From NCBI RefSeq assembly GCF_040054535.1, contig NC_090795.1, positions 2,703,501 to 2,767,500 on the forward strand: a stretch of 64,000 bases of DNA, read 5' to 3'. A model generated the notes under the pieces. That model saw nothing but the letters and a program-made list of their open reading frames with translations. It was not told the DNA's origin and did no database searches. Positions 59,434-64,000 of the stretch are shown here, piece after piece. A program made the translations under genes and the position numbers. Numbering within the stretch: the first letter of the stretch is position 1; each line of letters opens with the position of its first letter. Source of the DNA: Antennarius striatus. Lineage: Eukaryota > Chordata > Actinopteri > Lophiiformes > Antennariidae.

Positions 59434-59530
59434 TGCTGACTGCTTCGTAAGTAATATTAGAGCTGCTTCAGGATGGAAACTGACAACACAACCTTCAAAG
59501 TTTTGTAATAAATTCCAGGTTTCTTTCCAA
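57983..59530 (+). other. tnk2: tnk2 3'UTR (presumed)
   Basis: From the TGA stop to AATAAA at 59507-59512, which is followed by GTGTTTTGTGTTTTATTGTG. Contains an 11-bp poly(G) (58322-58332) and (GT)n at 58798-58823 and 59400-59431. No coding signal. Confidence 0.5.
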
Positions 59531-60376
59531 AAGAATTAGTGTTTTGTGTTTTATTGTGTAAATTTCTCAAACTGAACCATTGATTTCAAAGTGTCTGATT
59601 ATTACAGTTGTTGTCTTTGTGAAATCACAAGAAAAAAGTCGACATTTTTGATGCAGTGTTTTTTTTAAAGGGGTATTTGGGACAGAGCGACCGAAGATGA
59701 AAAATGTTCTTGTCAAGGTTGAGTCTGGGTCTCTGGTATTTATTCTAACACCGGCCGTCTCCATTCTCCCTGGTCTCACCAGTTAGCCTAGCGGCTAAAC
59801 GGTGGTAGTGGTTTAGTCAATATGGGGAGAGAGCGTGTGATCAACCACATTCCTTTTTGTTTCGTTTTGGTTTTTTACTTTAAAAGTGTTGCAAAATGAA
59901 GATTTTCAAAGTAATATTCAATTTAGAAATTTTTTTTTATATTCCCTAAAATGTCTGGAGGAGTTTTCAAATGAATGAATTTTGCCTCTTACCAGCGAGA
60001 CTCAAACAGAGGAGGCGTCCGCTAATGGAAGCCTTGTCACTTCCCTCCTCGGGGAGCAAACTTGTGAGCTTTCCATTATGCCCCCCCCCACCCCACCCCC
60101 CCCAGGCCACCGTCCCAATGATTTATCTTTTTGAAAAATTCTCCTGTAACACCAATCAATACTTCTACCCTTACCGCCAACAACTAACCCTGACCTACTT
60201 ATCAACGTGGCAAGTGGCACATCTCGACCAAACGCCCGAACCTCCAAATTGATCGCAAAACCGCAATGCATTGTGGTCCGACGGCTCCGCGAACAGTGTC
60301 TGTCTCTCCAGATGCTCGCTGTGCACTTATCCACGACAGCATTAAGCACTTTGTCACATTCACTTGTGATGCGTGT

Positions 60377-60419
<43 letters not shown>

Positions 60420-61250
60420 AGTTACACTTTCATGCCTCACACACACAAATGAGGCATTCAAGTTCACGTACCCACCAGGTGTCGCTGTGTTCTCGCCTGA
60501 CGTCACAAAACGTCGCCGGATAATAAAAAACATTTTTTAAAATCTGTTTGCATTAAATTTTTGTATTTACAGAAATTTCTTTTATTAAAAAAATTGCGAT
60601 TTCCTTCTTCAATTTTCTTTCGCCTTGCGCCATTCAGCAAGTTTGACGACTGGGAATTTTTAATTTTGTGTTTTATTTGCACTGAAAACCCGGCGCACCG
60701 GCGATGTGTTACCCTGAACGGCCCCGTGGAGCCTCTGGTGACCCCTGGTGGAATGTTTCTGGGTGTTACTTCTCTAAGCCAGTCACCATTGTCCCAGGCG
60801 GCGTAGAGCGATGGCGATTGCCTGAAAACATCTTATTTAGGTCTTGCATGCGAGGAGATGAACCCTGACATCAAAGTGACTGAAGTTCAAAAGGAAAGCT
60901 ATCAGCCGCTGGATTGATTATGTTCCTCCGTTCGTTCCTGCTGGCGACCAGGAAGTAAGGAGGGCCACTTCCTGTTATCAGCTGGGTCAGATGTTGAGAG
61001 GGGCCGCATCCAGAACATTATCGGCATCTTTCAAGCATTGGGATCGTCCTAATCGTGAAGCCACCGGTGTGTGTGTGTGTGTGTGGGGTAGTAGGATTAA
61101 TTTACATAAAAACACTCCTTCAGGACAGAGACGTCATTTGGGGGCTATTTGCCCCAGCAGGAGTGCAGACTGTTTAACCCTCGGGGACTCCTTCAAATGG
61201 GTACACACTAACATGACATTTTATAAAAGTGTAAACAAAAAATGTAATAC
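59531..61250. other. Intergenic DNA downstream of tnk2
   Basis: No gene recognised. Contains a C-rich block (60080-60107), (CA)n at 60378-60413 and (TG)n at 61069-61084. Confidence 0.5.
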
Positions 61251-61266
61251 ATAAAATTTTTTTTTT

Positions 61267-62000
61267 CTTTCAATGCATCAGATCTTTTCGACTACTTTAG
61301 ATCTTCCCATATATGTAAAGTGCATTTACTTTTTTCCTTTATCATTTATGTTTATATGGACTTTATCATTTGAACCCTAATTTTTTTTTAATGGATAAAA
61401 CACAAAATATGCAATATCTCCGAAAATGAGGCTCAAAGTTAAATACTTCTGATAAAGATATTACAGCTTTGACAATGCCAATAATTGATAGCAATATTAA
61501 CTTTAATACATTATTAATTTTGGATGCAAGGACAGTTTTAAAATTTACACAGTGTTTCCAAGTGTCACAAATGAGACATTTCATAGACTATAATAAAAAT
61601 ATAATATATAAAAACTGCTTCAGACTTACTGCTTCAGACTTACCCATAGATATAAAGTGCGTTATAATTTTTTAAATTATTATTTATGTTTATATGGATT
61701 TTGTCATTAGAGTCCTGATTTTTTCAAATGGGAAAAACACAAAATATGCAATATTTCCAAAGATAACGTGCGAAGTTACATTCTTCTGATAAAGATATTA
61801 CAGCCTTGATCATGCCAATAATTGATAACAATATTAACTTTAATGCATTATTACTTTTTGGTATAATGAGATTTTTAAAATTTATTTTTATTATCACTGT
61901 AATACACCTCTACACAAATGGTCTGTCTCATAAGGGCAATAAAATCTAATTCTTTATTTTTTTTTTTTAACTTTCAAGGCATCAGATCTTTCTCTCTTCT
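61267..62000. repeat. 337-bp tandem duplication with flanking direct repeat
   Basis: 61290-61560 and 61627-61900 are diverged copies at an offset of 337 bp; shared strings include TTATGTTTATATGGA, AAACACAAAATATGCAATAT and CCAATAATTGATA. The flanks CTTTCAATGCATCAGATC (61267) and CTTTCAAGGCATCAGATC (61971) also match each other. AT-rich, noncoding; probably part of an unclassified repeat. Confidence 0.75.
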
Positions 62001-62167
62001 TTAGACCATGTTGGTGGGGACCGACCCCTGCAGATGGAGAACACCCCACAAGACCTGTAGTTCTGAAGGTGTTCTGATGTTCTGGCGCTTGAACATTGAC
62101 GTGTTGGAGGTAAAATGTCCATCACATAAACACTGAAGGAATTAAATACATAGTCTGATCTTAACTT

Positions 62168-62578
62168 ATGATATTTCCCTCCGATGCAAGGGAAGTGTTG
62201 TCGAGTATCTTCTTGTTGATCCCAGAGAACGCATTGATTTGCCTTGAAGACGTTCTACTGTACATCGGGAGCAGCTCAATAGGCTTGAAGTCATTGGAGA
62301 GAAATCGTTCGATCATTCCAGCGGTTATGAAACGGATCCTGGATGGATTTATCAACTGGACAATCGTCTCACTAATAATTGTGGGTACATTAGCCTCCGC
62401 ACCACAAACACGTTTATTTCAGAGTCTATCCATCGCTGTTCACCTCCGCCGGAGATCCGCTGTCTTCACCGTCTGTCTGCTTTGCATTAGACCTTGGAAG
62501 AACATCATTCAGAAGGTTATTGGCAGTTTTGCGGATAAATACACACTCGTTATGTCAATGAGCACATACAGAAAATGA
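62168..62578 (+). other. Open frame of 136 codons, unassigned
   Basis: An ATG-to-stop frame with one hydrophobic stretch (IVSLIIVGTLASA). I do not recognise any family. No splice signals or promoter seen. Its length is notable for this AT-balanced region, but it could be chance or a relic of a repeat. Confidence 0.2.
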
Positions 62579-62599
62579 CTTCAGAACTCTCCATTGTGT

Positions 62600-64000
62600 C
62601 ACTTTCAATAGGCGATATCAATGGCTTTGAATGGATGCGTGGGGTGCAGATGGACGAGTGTGTCGATGGAAATGGAAATAAGGAGGAATATATTTCATTT
62701 TATGAATAGCAATGGAAACCTAATGGCAGCTCGTCTTTCGCTTATTCAACCTTTGTAATTTATAATTGACAGCCACCCATTAACTCCCAGTACATTTCTA
62801 TGGGGAATGGAATTTTCTATGCTGGAACTCATTGAGTACAGCTACATAAATATCCTTCATTTCTGAGTCAATTTGATGACATACTGTAAGTAGCCTTCAG
62901 TCAAACACTGTTGGGTAATATGCAGGATAAAGAAGTCAAATTGATTGGAAAATTGCATTGCTTCCAACGCCTGTCAATTATTGTATTCAGGTCCTGCTTC
63001 CAGAAGGAAGTTGTGTGTTTCGACGTCCATCTTTGATTAAAGGAAAAGGAATAATTTTATGTTGAGTGCATCACATACGATGACAACACGCGTGTTTTCT
63101 ACGTTCCGCTGAAACGACTCAGTTAGCGATCGAGCCACTTTGCCCGACTCGTACGTTCTGTCTTCTCTGCGTTCTCGCCGAACTTTTGCCTCGAAATGCA
63201 CGGCACAAACACGAAATTTGTATTTCGTGAAAAAAGAAGTACAAGGAGCGGCGTTAATCACAACCATTTCTCAGCCTCCCAGTTGTGTCATTAGAGGTAA
63301 AACCACAAGAGCACAAAGAGGACTGTGTTGAAAACACAAACTCAGAAATTCCAATTGAGAGTCACTCCGGAATCTAACCTCAATTCGCACTTCCCTAAAT
63401 TGCTTCATTTGTTTATTTCAGTGCATTTTGGACTGACTCATCTCCCGTCGTATAACAACAGCAGTATTTCTGCCTCTGCAGAAAATCAACTTCAAGTTTT
63501 GCACCTCTCAAAGCTTGACTAAAGACATTGTGCATTTTGTAAAAGGGTTTCCTCTGAGTGCTCACACATAATGATGGAATATCTGTTCTGCTGTCCTTGG
63601 CTGCAAAACATTCACAATTACAGGTTTGTTTCCTTTAAATCAAGAATGTCCATTACTTGAATTGTCCAAATTCTCTGTACTGGAGTTCATGTGTTCTCAT
63701 GTGAAGTTCTGAGCTGACCTTTGTTCTCCGTCTCCTCTTCCCTGGCTCCATCCAGTCGCTCGCCGAGAAAGTTTGAGGGAGAAACAACCTGAGGTCACGC
63801 TCGGACTGAATTCCCATGTTTCACTGACGCAAGTCTGGATGCAAAACAATGTCATGCTGTCGGAGATTTTGGGCAGTTTGTTGTTTCCGAGCTACTTCAG
63901 AGGGCGGACACGGGGCACACGGAGATGAAGGACCCAAAACCTCCTGGCAGCAGTGCCTGACTGGAACGCTAATGAGAAAGAAAGAGCAGACAAACCAAAA
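62600..64000. other. Distal intergenic DNA
   Basis: No gene recognised with confidence. A possible exon-like block starts at 63757 after CTGGCTCCATCCAG and stays open for about 57 codons to TGA near 63928; no homology recognised. Confidence 0.3.

Overview
This is nuclear DNA from a ray-finned fish, probably a percomorph-type teleost with a compact genome. The evidence is short GT/AG-bounded exons and small introns, dense (CA)n/(TG)n microsatellites, a Tc1-like transposase scrap, a fish-type LINE tail and four vertebrate genes. There are no operons, CRISPR arrays or prokaryotic features. I cannot name the species.

Layout. (1) 1-4.15 kb, + strand: the 3' part of an immunoglobulin-superfamily (B7/HHLA2-like) membrane protein gene. 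Its last exon runs into an antisense LINE tail. A near-identical 395-bp copy of that exon region lies 1.8 kb downstream, joined to a Tc1-like transposase fragment. (2) 4.3-18 kb, - strand: a complete map3k15 (ASK3) gene. I reconstructed 29 coding exons; they sum in frame to 1319 codons plus stop. (3) 18.9-38.5 kb, - strand: a complete sh3kbp1 (CIN85) gene with 19 coding exons and 612 codons. It has three SH3 domains, a proline-rich middle and a C-terminal coiled coil. Exon 1 codes only ATG plus one base. (4) 40.4-48.7 kb, + strand: a complete tfrc (transferrin receptor 1) gene with one noncoding and 18 coding exons, 776 codons. Its 3'UTR holds six iron-responsive-element hairpins. (5) 49.1-59.5 kb, + strand: a complete tnk2 (ACK1) gene with noncoding 5' exons and 19 coding exons, 1031 codons. 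(6) 59.5-64 kb: intergenic repeat-rich DNA with a 337-bp tandem duplication and two unexplained open frames.

Order and logic. map3k15-sh3kbp1 are neighbours in the same orientation on human Xp22, and TFRC-TNK2 are neighbours in the same orientation on human 3q29. This window therefore joins two ancestral blocks head to head across a roughly 2-kb divergent promoter region. The Ig gene and map3k15 converge tail to tail, with candidate poly(A) signals less than 200 bp apart. CIN85, TfR1 and ACK1 all act in clathrin-dependent endocytosis (adaptor, cargo, kinase), but their adjacency is most simply explained by the synteny break.

The most interesting signals are the expanded IRE array with one variant loop, the loss of Asp from the RGD transferrin-contact motif (RGA), (UG)n microsatellites replacing the pyrimidine tract at several 3' splice sites, and the LINE-derived tail of the Ig gene. 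I found nothing that amounts to an unknown molecular system. All exon models come from reading splice signals and protein similarity from memory; no alignment or transcript data were used.
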